Source: Halapricum salinum (GTDB lineage Archaea > Halobacteriota > Halobacteria > Halobacteriales > Haloarculaceae). Taken from it: a stretch of DNA of 64,000 nucleotides. A model generated the notes under the pieces. That model was given only the letters and a program-made list of their open reading frames with translations. It was not told the DNA's origin and ran no database searches. Positions 24,134 to 33,355 of this stretch are shown piece by piece. The stretch lies in NCBI RefSeq assembly GCF_004799665.1, contig NZ_CP031310.1, positions 302,887-366,886 on the forward strand. The letters are read 5' to 3'. A program made the translations under genes and the position numbers. Numbering within the stretch: the stretch's first letter is position 1; every line of letters begins with the position of its first letter.

Positions 24134-24951
24134 CTGTCGACGAAGCCGCGACGACGAATCGACAGAGCGACGACGCGACCAGTGGCCTGTGGCTGCTGCG
24201 GCGAGGGTGGTTCGTGCTCGCTGGCCTCCTCGCGACAGCCGCGCTCGTCGGAGTTCGCTCCCTCTCGATTCCCCTGGCGGAGACGACCTATCAGCTGGAA
24301 TTTCCCTACCTCTCGTTTGCGGTCTCACTGGTCCCCGCCTGGGTCGCACCCGTCACGCTCCGGCCGGAGGCGCTCTGGGGGCTGAAGCCCGCGTATCTCG
24401 CAGTGACGGTCGGACTCTGGACTCTGGCCGTGCTCGCGGTCGTGATAGCGGCCGGCCTGTTCTGGTGGGGGCTCGATCGCGACTCCGGCGTGCTCGCGCC
24501 GCTGTCCCGGCTGGGCTGGCTCGTCGCCTACGGCCTCGCGGCGGTCGTGCTGACCGTCTTCGGCAGCGACCTGCTCGTCGGCTCGCTTCCGGCCGACTGG
24601 GCGGGCCTCGAATGGGGCTGGACGCTCCTGCTGGCGCTGGTCGCAGGACGCTTGTTCGTGGCCCCCGTCGCGATCGTCCGGGACGGTCGGCGACCACTGG
24701 ACGCGGTCCGCTGGAGCATTCGATCGCTCGCAGGAGTTCGGTGGACGGTCAGATGTACGGGCCTCGTACTCCTGCTGGCGTTCGCGAGCCGGGTCGTGAC
24801 CGCTCCCTTCGGCGCGCTCGGTGGCGGACTGGTCGGACTCGCGCTCACCGTCGCCGTCGGGACTGCGCTCGTCGGCTCGGCTCACGCCTACGCGATGGCG
24901 TTCGTCTACGATCTGGTAGCGGGCAACCAGACCGAGGGGCGAGAGTCTTGA
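24130..24951 (+). CDS. Polytopic membrane protein, module 1
   Basis: 273 residues. Six or so hydrophobic helices (WFVLAGLLATAALVGVRSLS, AVTVGLWTLAVLAVVIAAGL, WLVAYGLAAVVLTVF, TLLLALVAGRLFVAPVAIV, VLLLAFASRVV, LVGLALTVAVGTALVGSAH). The signature LFVAPVAIVRDGRRPLDAVR is repeated in the paralogue at 26446-27552 (QLFVAPVTIVRDGRGPIEAI), and a similar segment SIPLAETTYQLEFPYLSFAV occurs after helix 1. It is translationally coupled to the propeller lipoprotein. Function unknown; it may anchor or receive a signal from the propeller. Confidence 0.7.
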   Translation: MTVDEAATTNRQSDDATSGLWLLRRGWFVLAGLLATAALVGVRSLSIPLAETTYQLEFPYLSFAVSLVPAWVAPVTLRPEALWGLKPAYLAVTVGLWTLAVLAVVIAAGLFWWGLDRDSGVLAPLSRLGWLVAYGLAAVVLTVFGSDLLVGSLPADWAGLEWGWTLLLALVAGRLFVAPVAIVRDGRRPLDAVRWSIRSLAGVRWTVRCTGLVLLLAFASRVVTAPFGALGGGLVGLALTVAVGTALVGSAHAYAMAFVYDLVAGNQTEGRES

Positions 24952-25075
24952 TGTCCACCCAGCGTTCACAGTGTGCGAAGAGACGTCCCCGACAGAGATC
25001 GTTCCACAGATCTCTCTCGTTAGTTGTGACGATCGAGTGAAAAGATAGAAGTGCCGCGGCCGAAACGAATGCGTC

Positions 25076-26449
25076 ATGGATTCGGTTGGGATCTCGCGCC
25101 GCTCGGTTCTGGGCGGCGTCGCAGCCGCGATGGCAGGGAGTGGCTGTCTCGCGACTGGGAAAACAACGCAACCGCGGGCGAGCGACTGGCCGCAACGAGG
25201 CTACGACGCTGGCGGGACCTTCTACAAGGACGCTGGATCACCACCTGTCGAAGACGCCGAGGTCGCCTGGGCTGCAGTGGTGGACAACAGCCTGTACGAA
25301 GCCATCGATCACCGATGGCACGACGACTGGCGATGGAACCACTATCGTGATCTCACGTACCAGCGCCACATCGGGAGCCTCGCGTACAAGTACGACCGGA
25401 CGCCTCTGGTCACCGTCGGCGAGCGAGCACACCTCAGCGGGTTAGAAGATTCGATCGTCGATCTGACCGACGGCACGAAAACCGAGCGCGACGACTGCGA
25501 GGATCGCGCACTGGTCGGTGCTGCCCGGACAGACACGTACCGGGACGGAATGCTCGTCGGAACGGGAGTCAGCGACGGTGCTGACTGCCGCGGTCGCTGT
25601 CACGTCCTCCAGGGGTTTCGACCCCCAACTGAAGATCGGGCGTGGTGTGAAGGGTCCAAGCGCTGGACGGCCGGTGCACCCCAGGACCTCCCGGCGACCG
25701 CGGTGGCGGGCCGAATCGAGGACGGGACGGTCGTGACGGTCGTTCCCGAATCCGAACCCCCCTACCGGGTCGTCGGGATCGACGCCGATGACGGGCGTAT
25801 CGAGTGGGAGAACACGGTCTCCCACGGCGTCCACCGACTTCGCGTCGAGGACGGAGTGGCCTACGCGTCCGTCGTCGGCGAGGACAGTGGGGAGATGACG
25901 ATATTGGATGACTCTTCGATCCGCCAGCGCGTCGAGATCGAACCGACGGACCTCCTCGAAGCAGTCCGGGACGGCGTGGCCTATCTCCGGGATTTCAGAA
26001 CCGACGAGGCGCCTCCGTCGATCAAAGCGGTCGACGCCGCGTCCGGCGAGACGAGACGACTCCTGGATGGATCGACGGTTTCGCAACGAATCGGCGGCAC
26101 GCCGACCGGCGTCGGCGACCTCGTCGTGGGACCGGATCGGCTGTTCGCCAGCGTGAACACCGAAAACGGAGACGAGGGGGCAGTGCTCGCACTGGACCAT
26201 TCGGACGGAGCGATCGAGTGGGTGCGCCAGTTCCCGGGGTGGCTTCGACTCTGCGGGACTGACGACGCCCTGTACGTAGCAGGGTATCCACACACGTACG
26301 CGCTGGATCCGGCGTCGGGCGGTCGCCTGTGGTCGGTCAGATTGCCCCCCAGTCCCAGTTTCGGCCCCGGCGTGTATCGTCCGGTCGTGGCAGATTCGAA
26401 GGTTCTCGTTCCACTCGAAAGGCGTCTCGTCGCCCTGGAGGAACCATGA
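25076..26449 (+). CDS. Tat lipoprotein with PQQ-like beta-propeller, module 2
   Basis: 457 residues, paralogue of 22811-24133. Signal SRRSVLGGVAAAMAGSGCLA with lipobox GSG-C. Shared landmarks: DWPQRGYDAGGTFYKDAG, ALVGAARTDTYRDGMLVG, SKRWTAGAPQDL, GIDADDGRIEWE, AVDAASGETRR, ALDHSDGAIEWVR. Two or three extra cysteines (DDCEDRA, GADCRGRCH, AWCEGSKRW) may form disulfides outside the membrane. It starts 124 bases after the module 1 membrane gene and overlaps its own partner by four bases. Confidence 0.8.
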   Translation: MDSVGISRRSVLGGVAAAMAGSGCLATGKTTQPRASDWPQRGYDAGGTFYKDAGSPPVEDAEVAWAAVVDNSLYEAIDHRWHDDWRWNHYRDLTYQRHIGSLAYKYDRTPLVTVGERAHLSGLEDSIVDLTDGTKTERDDCEDRALVGAARTDTYRDGMLVGTGVSDGADCRGRCHVLQGFRPPTEDRAWCEGSKRWTAGAPQDLPATAVAGRIEDGTVVTVVPESEPPYRVVGIDADDGRIEWENTVSHGVHRLRVEDGVAYASVVGEDSGEMTILDDSSIRQRVEIEPTDLLEAVRDGVAYLRDFRTDEAPPSIKAVDAASGETRRLLDGSTVSQRIGGTPTGVGDLVVGPDRLFASVNTENGDEGAVLALDHSDGAIEWVRQFPGWLRLCGTDDALYVAGYPHTYALDPASGGRLWSVRLPPSPSFGPGVYRPVVADSKVLVPLERRLVALEEP

Positions 26450-27552
26450 CGGTCGCCGAACGCGCGAACCGAGACCGTCGGACGTGGCGACAGCGTGCCC
26501 GCGCAATAGCGATGTATGTCGCGATATTCTCCGTCGCCGGAACAGTCGCGTTCGCGGCGATACTGCTCTATCGGCAGCTATCGATCCCGCTGGCCGACCA
26601 GATCACGACCCATCCAGTCTTCTCGAGCAGACCGACCGCGGTCCCGGTCTGGGTCGACCCGGTCGGCCTTGAGGTAGAGGCGCTGTTCGGCCTGCGGCTG
26701 GTCCCGCTGGTGGCGGCCGTCGGCCTGTGGGCGGGCTCGATCGGCGCCGTTGCGCTCGCCGCCGGACTCGCCTGGTGGTGGTGGTCCGACAAGAGTACGT
26801 CCGCCCGCCTGCCCCCGCTCTCTCGGCTGGGATACCTCGTTGTCTACGCCCTCGTCACCACCGGGCCCTTGTACGTGCTCGTGCCCTGGCTCCGCGACCT
26901 CGGGTCTGCGATCTCCGAACCGGAACTCGGACTGCTGATCGGTCTCGCTATCGTCGCGACCGCGCTGTGGGCCGGTGCGATCCTGGTTGTCACCGCACTC
27001 GATTCGACCCTGTTCGGACGTAGCACGTCGCTCTGGTCGATGCCGCCCTCCCGCCTCCAACACGTCGTGATCTACGCCGGGGCTGTCGTCGCCGCCCTGC
27101 TCGTCTTCGCGCTCGGATTCCTGTCGACACCACGATTCGACCAGATCTCCTGGGTCGGACTCGCCGGCGCGCTCGGGATCGTCGCGATCGTCGTGGTTTC
27201 CGGGCAACTGTTCGTCGCACCCGTAACGATCGTCAGGGACGGACGCGGGCCGATCGAGGCGATTCGCTGGAGCAACGCGTCGATCGCTGACAGCGGGGCG
27301 ATGGGTGAAGCAATCCTAAGCGTCTTTTCGCTGAGCGTCTTCGTCCGTGGGGCAGCCCATCTGACGACCGTGCCGGCCGATCCGATCGTCGGACTGGCAC
27401 TCGCGACGATCGCGGGAACGGCAGTCGTCGGTTCGATCCACGCGCTGCAGATGGCCTCGGTCTACCGGACGATCACCGAGGATTCGAACGCCGCAGAATC
27501 GATCACCGATTCCGCCCGACCGGGAACTGCACCTGCTCGGGATGCTCGTTGA
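26446..27552 (+). CDS. Polytopic membrane protein, module 2
   Basis: 368 residues with about eight hydrophobic helices. Paralogous to 24130-24951: RQLSIPLADQITTHPVFSSR, LPPLSRLGYLVVYALVTTG and QLFVAPVTIVRDGRGPIEAI correspond. It is longer by an insertion between the two conserved halves (TALDSTLFGRSTSLWSMPPS). The last 50 bases overlap the convergent MscS fragment. Function unknown. Confidence 0.7.
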   Translation: MTVAERANRDRRTWRQRARAIAMYVAIFSVAGTVAFAAILLYRQLSIPLADQITTHPVFSSRPTAVPVWVDPVGLEVEALFGLRLVPLVAAVGLWAGSIGAVALAAGLAWWWWSDKSTSARLPPLSRLGYLVVYALVTTGPLYVLVPWLRDLGSAISEPELGLLIGLAIVATALWAGAILVVTALDSTLFGRSTSLWSMPPSRLQHVVIYAGAVVAALLVFALGFLSTPRFDQISWVGLAGALGIVAIVVVSGQLFVAPVTIVRDGRGPIEAIRWSNASIADSGAMGEAILSVFSLSVFVRGAAHLTTVPADPIVGLALATIAGTAVVGSIHALQMASVYRTITEDSNAAESITDSARPGTAPARDAR

Positions 27553-27880
27553 AGTCGGCGAGCACGCGCTCGTAAAGGGCGTTTTTCGTCCGCTGACCCC
27601 GGCGCGGATGGACGAGATAGCGCAGCCGCAGGGTGACCCAGGACTGTTCCTGAACGACGTTCACGGTCGGGCGATCCTGCACGTCGAGTTCCACGGGCGT
27701 CTCCGCAAGCTGACTGCGATAGCGTTCGACCCGGCGAGCCATCTCGTCGCCGAGGAAGTCGTCGGCCACCTCGGCCATCGTCTGTCGGGCGAACTCCAGG
27801 TCAGTCTCGTAGGCGACCTGGATCTCGATCTCGTTCCAGATGAACGGGACGATCGCGAACACACCGACGTGTCTGGCCAC
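27503..27880 (-). pseudogene. C-terminal fragment of an MscS-type mechanosensitive channel
   Basis: 125 residues from a GTG at 27880. It carries only the cytoplasmic alpha/beta end of MscS-family channels: IWNEIEIQVAYETDLEFARQ, RPTVNVVQEQSWVTLRLRYL, HPRRGQRTKNALYERVL, ending FPVGRNR. No transmembrane helices or beta domain precede it; the sequence upstream is non-coding and then the RidA gene. It is most likely a remnant after loss of the 5' part, though a small expressed cytoplasmic protein cannot be excluded. Its 3' end overlaps the opposite membrane-protein gene by 50 bases. Confidence 0.65.
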
Positions 27881-27925
27881 ACTCGGGGCTGAGGGCCTGA
27901 AAACCGTTTGGCTCGCTCTCTTTCC

Positions 27926-28312
27926 TCAGCAGTCTACGACCGCCTCGACTTCGACCTCGACACACAGGTCGGGATCGATCAACGACGCAACTTCGACCAT
28001 CGTCGCAGCCGGCCGCACGTCGTCGAAGAATTCGCTGTGGGCGCGGCCGATCTCGGGCCAGTCGTCGGCATCGGTGACGTACATGCGCGTCCGGACCACG
28101 TCCTCGATAGTCGCTCCGGCCTCCGCGAGCGCGTCCGCGACGGTTTCGAGCGCGACCCGGGTCTGTTCGGAGGGCGTCCCGGACAGCGGTTGGCCATCCT
28201 CGTCGGTCGCCGTCGTGCCCGAAACACAGACGCGGTCGCCGGCCGGGACTGCTCGCGAGTAGCCGACGTTCTCTTCCCACTCGGTGCCGCTTGAAACACG
28301 TTGTCGTTCCAT
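27926..28312 (-). CDS. RidA family protein
   Basis: 128 residues from MERQRVSSGTEWEENVGYSR at 28312. RidA/YjgF fold: SRAVPAGDRVCVSGTTATDE, SEQTRVALETVADALAEAGA, then VVRTRMYVTDADDWPEIGRA, and the Glu-rich end VEVASLIDPDLCVEVEVEAV. The conserved Arg in VRTRMYVTD is present; in true RidA it holds the imine substrate. Some members hydrolyse reactive enamine/imine metabolites. Followed downstream by the MscS fragment on the same strand. Confidence 0.88.
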   Translation of the reverse strand: MERQRVSSGTEWEENVGYSRAVPAGDRVCVSGTTATDEDGQPLSGTPSEQTRVALETVADALAEAGATIEDVVRTRMYVTDADDWPEIGRAHSEFFDDVRPAATMVEVASLIDPDLCVEVEVEAVVDC

Positions 28313-28349
28313 GTCGGGTGCGTCCAGAGCTGCGAGGAAAAAGACGCCG

Positions 28350-28940
28350 CTAGACGTTCCAGTAGTCCGGTTCGTTCCCCGCTTTCCACTTGATCGAACA
28401 GCCACGCGAGGGCTTGTCCTCGGCCTCGACCGACTCGCCGGCGAGCACCGTCTCGACGTACTCGCGCATCTCGTACTCGCTCGGGTCGTCGTCGGGGTTG
28501 AGCGCGTCGTCGATCCGCCCGTGATAGGCCAGCCGGAAGGTCCCCGCGTCGTTGGCGAAGAGGAACGGGTCGGGCGTACAGACCGCGCCGTAGGCCGCCG
28601 CCACGTCCTGGGACTCGTCGTAGAGGTAGGCGTCGTAGTCGATCGTCCCCTCCTCGACCAGTTCCTGCATGCGCTCGAAGGAGTCGTCCGGGTACTCCTC
28701 GGCGTCGTTGGAGCTGATCCCGACGACTGCGAGGTCGTCGTGCTCGCCCGCGAGGTAGTTCAGTTCCGCGAACTTCGCTTTGGCGTACGGGCAGTGGTTG
28801 CAGGTGAATACCACGAGCAGCGCGTCGTAGTCGTCGAAGTCCTCCAGCGTGTAGGTCGTGCCGTCCGTCCCGGGGAGTTCGAAGTCCGGTGCGGCGTCGC
28901 CACGCGAGAGTCGGTGATCGGCAGTGTCGAGCGAAACCAT
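28350..28940 (-). CDS. Thioredoxin-fold redoxin family protein
   Basis: 196 residues from MVSLDTADHRLSRGDAAPDF at 28940. AhpC/TSA-type thioredoxin fold with the motif VFTCNHCPYAKAKFAEL (CxxC), then VVGISSNDAEEYPDDSF and the cis-Pro region AVCTPDPFLFAND. A further Cys is in KPSRGCSIKWKAGN near the C-terminus. Cytosolic thiol-disulfide oxidoreductase or peroxidase-like protein; the substrate is unknown. Same strand as RidA, 37 bases apart, and the two may be co-transcribed. Confidence 0.87.
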   Translation of the reverse strand: MVSLDTADHRLSRGDAAPDFELPGTDGTTYTLEDFDDYDALLVVFTCNHCPYAKAKFAELNYLAGEHDDLAVVGISSNDAEEYPDDSFERMQELVEEGTIDYDAYLYDESQDVAAAYGAVCTPDPFLFANDAGTFRLAYHGRIDDALNPDDDPSEYEMREYVETVLAGESVEAEDKPSRGCSIKWKAGNEPDYWNV

Positions 28941-28991
28941 GTCGGGCGACCCTTCGGGCGGGACGCTCAAAGACCTTCGTCCTCGCGTCGA

Positions 28992-30269
28992 TCAGCCGTC
29001 CGTCGCATCGCTTGCGTGTGCCACGGACGCGTCACCGATAGCGAGCACGACGAACGTGAACGCGAAGGCGACGACGCCGATGGCGGCCATCGCCCAGAAC
29101 ACCGTCCGGATCGACGTCGCTTCCGAGAGCGCGCCGAAGACGGGTGGCGCGACCGCGCCGCCGCCGGAGATGCCGATAGTGAGCAGGCCGAAGTTCTTCC
29201 CGAGGTCGTCCCGCGTCGAGAGGGCGTCACCGAGCGTCGACAGCGCCGGGCGGGCGGCCTTGATCGTCGCGGCAAACACGAGCGTCACCGCCAGCGCGAG
29301 GACGATCGGCAGGACCGCGCTCGCCAGCACCACGGCGACGACGGTCACGCCCGCGAGTCCACCCAGAACCGTGTTTCGCGGGCCGTAGCGGTCGGTCAGC
29401 CACCCGCCACCGAGGATCGCCACCGCGCCGACGACGAGCATCGCCGAGACGAGCAGGTTCGCCGTCGACGCGTCGACGCCGTAGCCGTCGGTCAGCAAGG
29501 GTGCGGTATAGGCCTGGATCCCCCAGACGACCATCGAGACCAGAAACCACAGGAGCGTGAGGAGGACGATCGCCGTCGCCGAGAGCGTCGACCGAACACC
29601 GGCGAGTGCCCTGCGCGGGAGCGTCCGAAGCGGCCGTCGTTTCTCGCGAGGTGCACCTGATCGACTCCCCGGTGCGTGCGTGACCGACCGCGGGAGGCGC
29701 GTGACGACCAGCCACAGACAGCCGATGGCGTAGAGGCCACCGAGTACCGCGAGCAGCGCGATGGCGGCGCGCCAGTCGCCGGGGACCGCCGCCGAGGAGA
29801 CGACGCCGACGACCGCCGGGGGCGCGGCGAATCCGAGCGCACCAGTAAATCCATGAATCGAGTAGGCGCGACCGCGCGCACTCGGCTCGGTCGCCGCAGA
29901 GAGCATCGGATAGTGGGCGGGATGGTGGCCAGCGATTCCCACGCCAGTCACGGTCGCCGCGGCCAGCAGCCAGGGATAACTCTGGGCCGTCGCCGTCAGC
30001 GCCGCGCCGACGGCACCGACGGTCAGCGAGATTGCGAGAACGGCCCGCCGACTGTAGGCGTCCGAGAGATAGCCGAAGGGCAACTGTAGCGCGACGACGA
30101 CGAATCCGACCAGCCCGAGCGCCAGCCCCGACTGAGCCGTCGAGATCCCCAGTTCGGACTGGAGTGGGCCGAAGACCGGCGGCAACAACATGAAGTAGGC
30201 GTGATTGACGAAGTGCGAGCCGCCGATCAGCGAGACGACGAGCGTGCTCGTCGGGTTCGTCGATGACAC
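28992..30269 (-). CDS. MFS transporter
   Basis: 425 residues with twelve predicted helices in two halves. Motif A-like loop GYLSDAYSRRAVLAISLTVG lies after helix 2 and a second one (GGWLTDRYGPRNTVLGGLAG) after helix 8. The basic central loop (SRSGAPREKRRPLRTLPRRA) separates the halves. It is probably a drug- or metabolite-efflux-type permease; the substrate is unknown. Divergent from no close gene; the stop is 51 bases from the start of the redoxin gene. Confidence 0.88.
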   Translation of the reverse strand: MSSTNPTSTLVVSLIGGSHFVNHAYFMLLPPVFGPLQSELGISTAQSGLALGLVGFVVVALQLPFGYLSDAYSRRAVLAISLTVGAVGAALTATAQSYPWLLAAATVTGVGIAGHHPAHYPMLSAATEPSARGRAYSIHGFTGALGFAAPPAVVGVVSSAAVPGDWRAAIALLAVLGGLYAIGCLWLVVTRLPRSVTHAPGSRSGAPREKRRPLRTLPRRALAGVRSTLSATAIVLLTLLWFLVSMVVWGIQAYTAPLLTDGYGVDASTANLLVSAMLVVGAVAILGGGWLTDRYGPRNTVLGGLAGVTVVAVVLASAVLPIVLALAVTLVFAATIKAARPALSTLGDALSTRDDLGKNFGLLTIGISGGGAVAPPVFGALSEATSIRTVFWAMAAIGVVAFAFTFVVLAIGDASVAHASDATDG

Positions 30270-30349
30270 TGACGGGCGTTCGGTCGGGTCGCGTTTAGAC
30301 CTCTCGACTCACGGGTCGCTGGAGCGTCACTCCCGACGACCGACCCCGA

Positions 30350-30670
30350 TCACGCGCTCTGCCTCTCCGGGTCCACCTGTTCACGGACGGCGTCCTCGAA
30401 CGCCGCCGCCCGCTCGTAGACTGTCGAGTCGCCGACGATCTCGTAGGTCGCCTCCTCGGCATCCTGGACCGATTCGAGCAGCCCGATCGCAGCGAGTTCG
30501 TCCAGCGCGTCCGAAAGATACAGGTCCTTCAGCGGGACGCCAGCCGCGTCGGCCAACTCCGAGCGCGTGTAGGAGTGGTCCGGATCCAGTTCGAGGACTG
30601 CACCGATGAGTGCGGCCGCACCGTCGTTGTCCGCGACGAGCGCCCACCCGCCTGTCGCTGTCTGATCCAT
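30350..30670 (-). CDS. Small winged-helix protein
   Basis: 106 residues. Helix-turn-helix pattern: AAALIGAVLELDPDHSYTRS, ELADAAGVPLKDLYLSDALD, ELAAIGLLESVQDAEEATYE, and a wing strand. MarR/PadR-like size but no ligand domain. It lies upstream of and divergent from the PilB/TadA-type ATPase gene, 150 bases away, so it may regulate the pilus operon. This last point is inference from position. Confidence 0.75.
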   Translation of the reverse strand: MDQTATGGWALVADNDGAAALIGAVLELDPDHSYTRSELADAAGVPLKDLYLSDALDELAAIGLLESVQDAEEATYEIVGDSTVYERAAAFEDAVREQVDPERQSA

Positions 30671-30759
30671 CGCCAGCCACTACGGATATGAGTCTGTTAA
30701 ACGTTCCTTACTCCACGGAAATATCGACGTATCATACCGCAGGAATCGCCCCAAAAGAA

Positions 30760-30775
30760 CACGAAAAATATTAAC
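30760..30775 (+). promoter_or_regulatory. AT-rich promoter of the pilus operon
   Basis: The stretch CGAAAAATATTAACG lies about 50 bases before the ATG at 30821 and is the best TATA candidate for the PilB/TadA-type gene. The divergent winged-helix gene starts at 30670, so the spacer holds both promoters. Confidence 0.4.
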
Positions 30776-30820
30776 GATTGACGTAAAGCTTTTTCCTCAG
30801 TACCGACGAATGGAGTATTA

Positions 30821-33355
30821 ATGGCAATCGATGACACAGACGGGGGGGAGAGTGAGGAGACTCGCTCTAGCAGTGACCGGCTCTTACAGAACGTCAACGA
30901 AGAGGCCGGTGCCGGGTACAGCTGGTCGGACTTCCGGCGTGAGCACCACGACGGTGGTCGGTTCGACCGCAGCAAGTATCTGGGTTTCGACCCACAGCGA
31001 ACCGACGACTACCTCGAAGACGGTGCCAGTGCCGGGAAGACCCTCGATCAATACTGGCAATCGTTTCTGGATCTGGAGACGACGCCGGTGGTAAAGGGCA
31101 GCTACCGGCTCGAACACTTCAAGCGAGAGTACTACTACGAAGAGGGCGACCGGGCACCGCGTGACGGCGACGGGAACAAGATCCCGTTCGAACTGGAAGA
31201 GTACCTCGGCTTCGGCGAGGACGAAGTCGAAGGGGAACTCAGTCTCGCCGAGGACCGCGCGAGCACGCTCAAACATCTCGTCGACGAGCGGACCGTCGAC
31301 GTCAACGAGGAATTAGACGAGGACGCCTTCTTCTCGACGGTCGAGGGGCACACGACCGTCGTCAATCGCTACGACCTGGAGAAGACCGTCCCCCTGGAGA
31401 AGAAAAAGCACTTCTACGAGGTCGAACGCTACTGGGTGAACAAGCCATACGCGTGTGTCATCATCTTCCACTCGCGCAAGGAGAACGAACGCAAGTACTA
31501 CGTCGTCGAGCCGTATCTCAACGAGATAGAGGTCAATCTACAGGACTTTCTGGCGCGCAAGCTTCGAACGGCGATCAAGTACTCCGACGACGACATCGTC
31601 GTCGACGGCTCCGAGGCCGATCGCGCTGACGTCATCCAGCGCGAGACCGAACAACTCCTCCAGCGCTACGACCTCTACAGCGAGCCAGTCAAAAACGGCA
31701 GCGGCACCGTCGGGACGATCAAGGGACTGCTCGGGATGGGCAGCGACGTCGAGGAGGTATCGGGTGAACTCGAAGGAATTCTGACTCGGCCCGAGCCGGC
31801 GGTTTTGGCCGAAGACTCCAAGACGCTCACCGAGTACCAGGTCGAGAAACTGCTGTACAAACTCAAGCGAAACTTCATCGGCTATCAGAAGATCGACCCG
31901 ATCAAACACGACATCAACGTGGAGGACGTCTCCTGTGACGGGTACAACTCCCGGGTGTTCGTCTATCACACCGAGTACGAGAACATCATCTCGAACGTCG
32001 AACACGGCAAGTCCACGCTGGACGACTTCGTTGTCAAACTCGCCCAGCGCTCGGGCAAAGGGATCTCCAAACGGCAACCGCAGGTGGACGCGACCTTACC
32101 GGACGGGTCGCGCGCCCAGCTTACCCTGGGTGACGAAGTCTCGGACCACGGGACCAACTACACGATCCGTCAGTTCAAGGACGTCCCGTTCACGCCGATC
32201 GACCTCATCAACTGGAACACGTTCAGCCTGGACCAGATGGCGTTCCTCTGGCTCTGTATCGAGAACCACAAGAGCCTGATCTTCGCCGGCGGGACGGCCT
32301 CGGGGAAGACCACCAGCCTGAACGCGGTCTCGCTGTTCATTCCCTCGAATTCGAAGATTGTCTCCATCGAGGACACCCGCGAGGTCGAACTACCCCAGCG
32401 AAACTGGGTCGCCAGCGTCACCCGTCCCTCCTTCGGTGAGGACGACAAGGGTGACGTCGACGAGTTCGATCTGCTGGAGGCCGCACTGCGACAACGCCCC
32501 GACTACATCGTGATGGGTGAGATTCGTGGTGAAGAGGGTCGAACCCTGTTCCAGGTCATGTCGACGGGTCACACCACGTACACGACGTTCCACGCCGACT
32601 CCGTGGGCGAGGTCATCAAGCGGTTCACGACCGACCCGATCAACGTCTCGAAGACGCTGTTCACGGCGCTGGACCTGGTGAGCATTCAGACACAGACCCG
32701 GACCGACGGCAAGAAGGTCCGCCGGAGCAAGTCACTGACCGAGATCAACGAGTACACGCCCGAGAACGACGAGATCAACGTCCGGGACGTCTACCAGTGG
32801 CAAGCCGACACCGACCAGTTCATCCAGATGGGCAATTCCAACACCCTCGAAGAGATCAAGTTCGACCGCGGGTGGGGTCAGGACCGCCTGGACGAGGAGT
32901 TGTTCAAACGCAAGGTCGTCCTCGCGTATCTCATCGAGAACGGACTCAACACCTACACCCAGGTCGCCGCGACGATCCAGGCGTTCATCAACGATCCCGA
33001 TACGATCATGACGCTGATCGCCAACGACCAGCTCGAACGCAGTCTCGAGGACCTCCGGGAGATGGAGTCCGTCGAAATCGAAGTCGACCAGGAGAAAGAG
33101 GAACTCGTCCCGCGGCCCGATCCGGGCGAGGACATGCGCGAGGAGGCCCAGGAGATCCTGGACAACGCCGACCCGCTGTTCAGGCAGTTGCGGGCGTCCG
33201 AGACGTCGGACATCGTCAGTGCCCTCACAGGTATCGAGTCCGAGGAAGACATCACACCCGTGCCCGCAGACGAAGAGGAAGACAGCCAGGAAGAGACCGT
33301 CGAGTTCGGTCAGTTCGTGCCGAAAGCCGGTGCGGAGGCGACTGACGACGGATGA
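30821..33355 (+). CDS. Type II/IV secretion ATPase (PilB/TadA type) for an archaeal pilus
   Basis: 844 residues. A long acidic N-terminal domain (about 1-330) precedes the ATPase core. Walker A is GGTASGKTTSLNAV near 489, aspartate/arginine box SIEDTREVELPQRNW near 515, Walker B DYIVMGEIRGEEGRTL near 560 and histidine box GHTTYTTFHADS near 580. The C-terminal part (about 700-844) is acidic with DADPLF-like helices. It powers polymerisation of pilin subunits by the partner at 33352-35523, which it overlaps by four bases. In Haloferax the corresponding pairs are named PilB and PilC; no number is given here because copies vary. Confidence 0.9.
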   Translation: MAIDDTDGGESEETRSSSDRLLQNVNEEAGAGYSWSDFRREHHDGGRFDRSKYLGFDPQRTDDYLEDGASAGKTLDQYWQSFLDLETTPVVKGSYRLEHFKREYYYEEGDRAPRDGDGNKIPFELEEYLGFGEDEVEGELSLAEDRASTLKHLVDERTVDVNEELDEDAFFSTVEGHTTVVNRYDLEKTVPLEKKKHFYEVERYWVNKPYACVIIFHSRKENERKYYVVEPYLNEIEVNLQDFLARKLRTAIKYSDDDIVVDGSEADRADVIQRETEQLLQRYDLYSEPVKNGSGTVGTIKGLLGMGSDVEEVSGELEGILTRPEPAVLAEDSKTLTEYQVEKLLYKLKRNFIGYQKIDPIKHDINVEDVSCDGYNSRVFVYHTEYENIISNVEHGKSTLDDFVVKLAQRSGKGISKRQPQVDATLPDGSRAQLTLGDEVSDHGTNYTIRQFKDVPFTPIDLINWNTFSLDQMAFLWLCIENHKSLIFAGGTASGKTTSLNAVSLFIPSNSKIVSIEDTREVELPQRNWVASVTRPSFGEDDKGDVDEFDLLEAALRQRPDYIVMGEIRGEEGRTLFQVMSTGHTTYTTFHADSVGEVIKRFTTDPINVSKTLFTALDLVSIQTQTRTDGKKVRRSKSLTEINEYTPENDEINVRDVYQWQADTDQFIQMGNSNTLEEIKFDRGWGQDRLDEELFKRKVVLAYLIENGLNTYTQVAATIQAFINDPDTIMTLIANDQLERSLEDLREMESVEIEVDQEKEELVPRPDPGEDMREEAQEILDNADPLFRQLRASETSDIVSALTGIESEEDITPVPADEEEDSQEETVEFGQFVPKAGAEATDDG

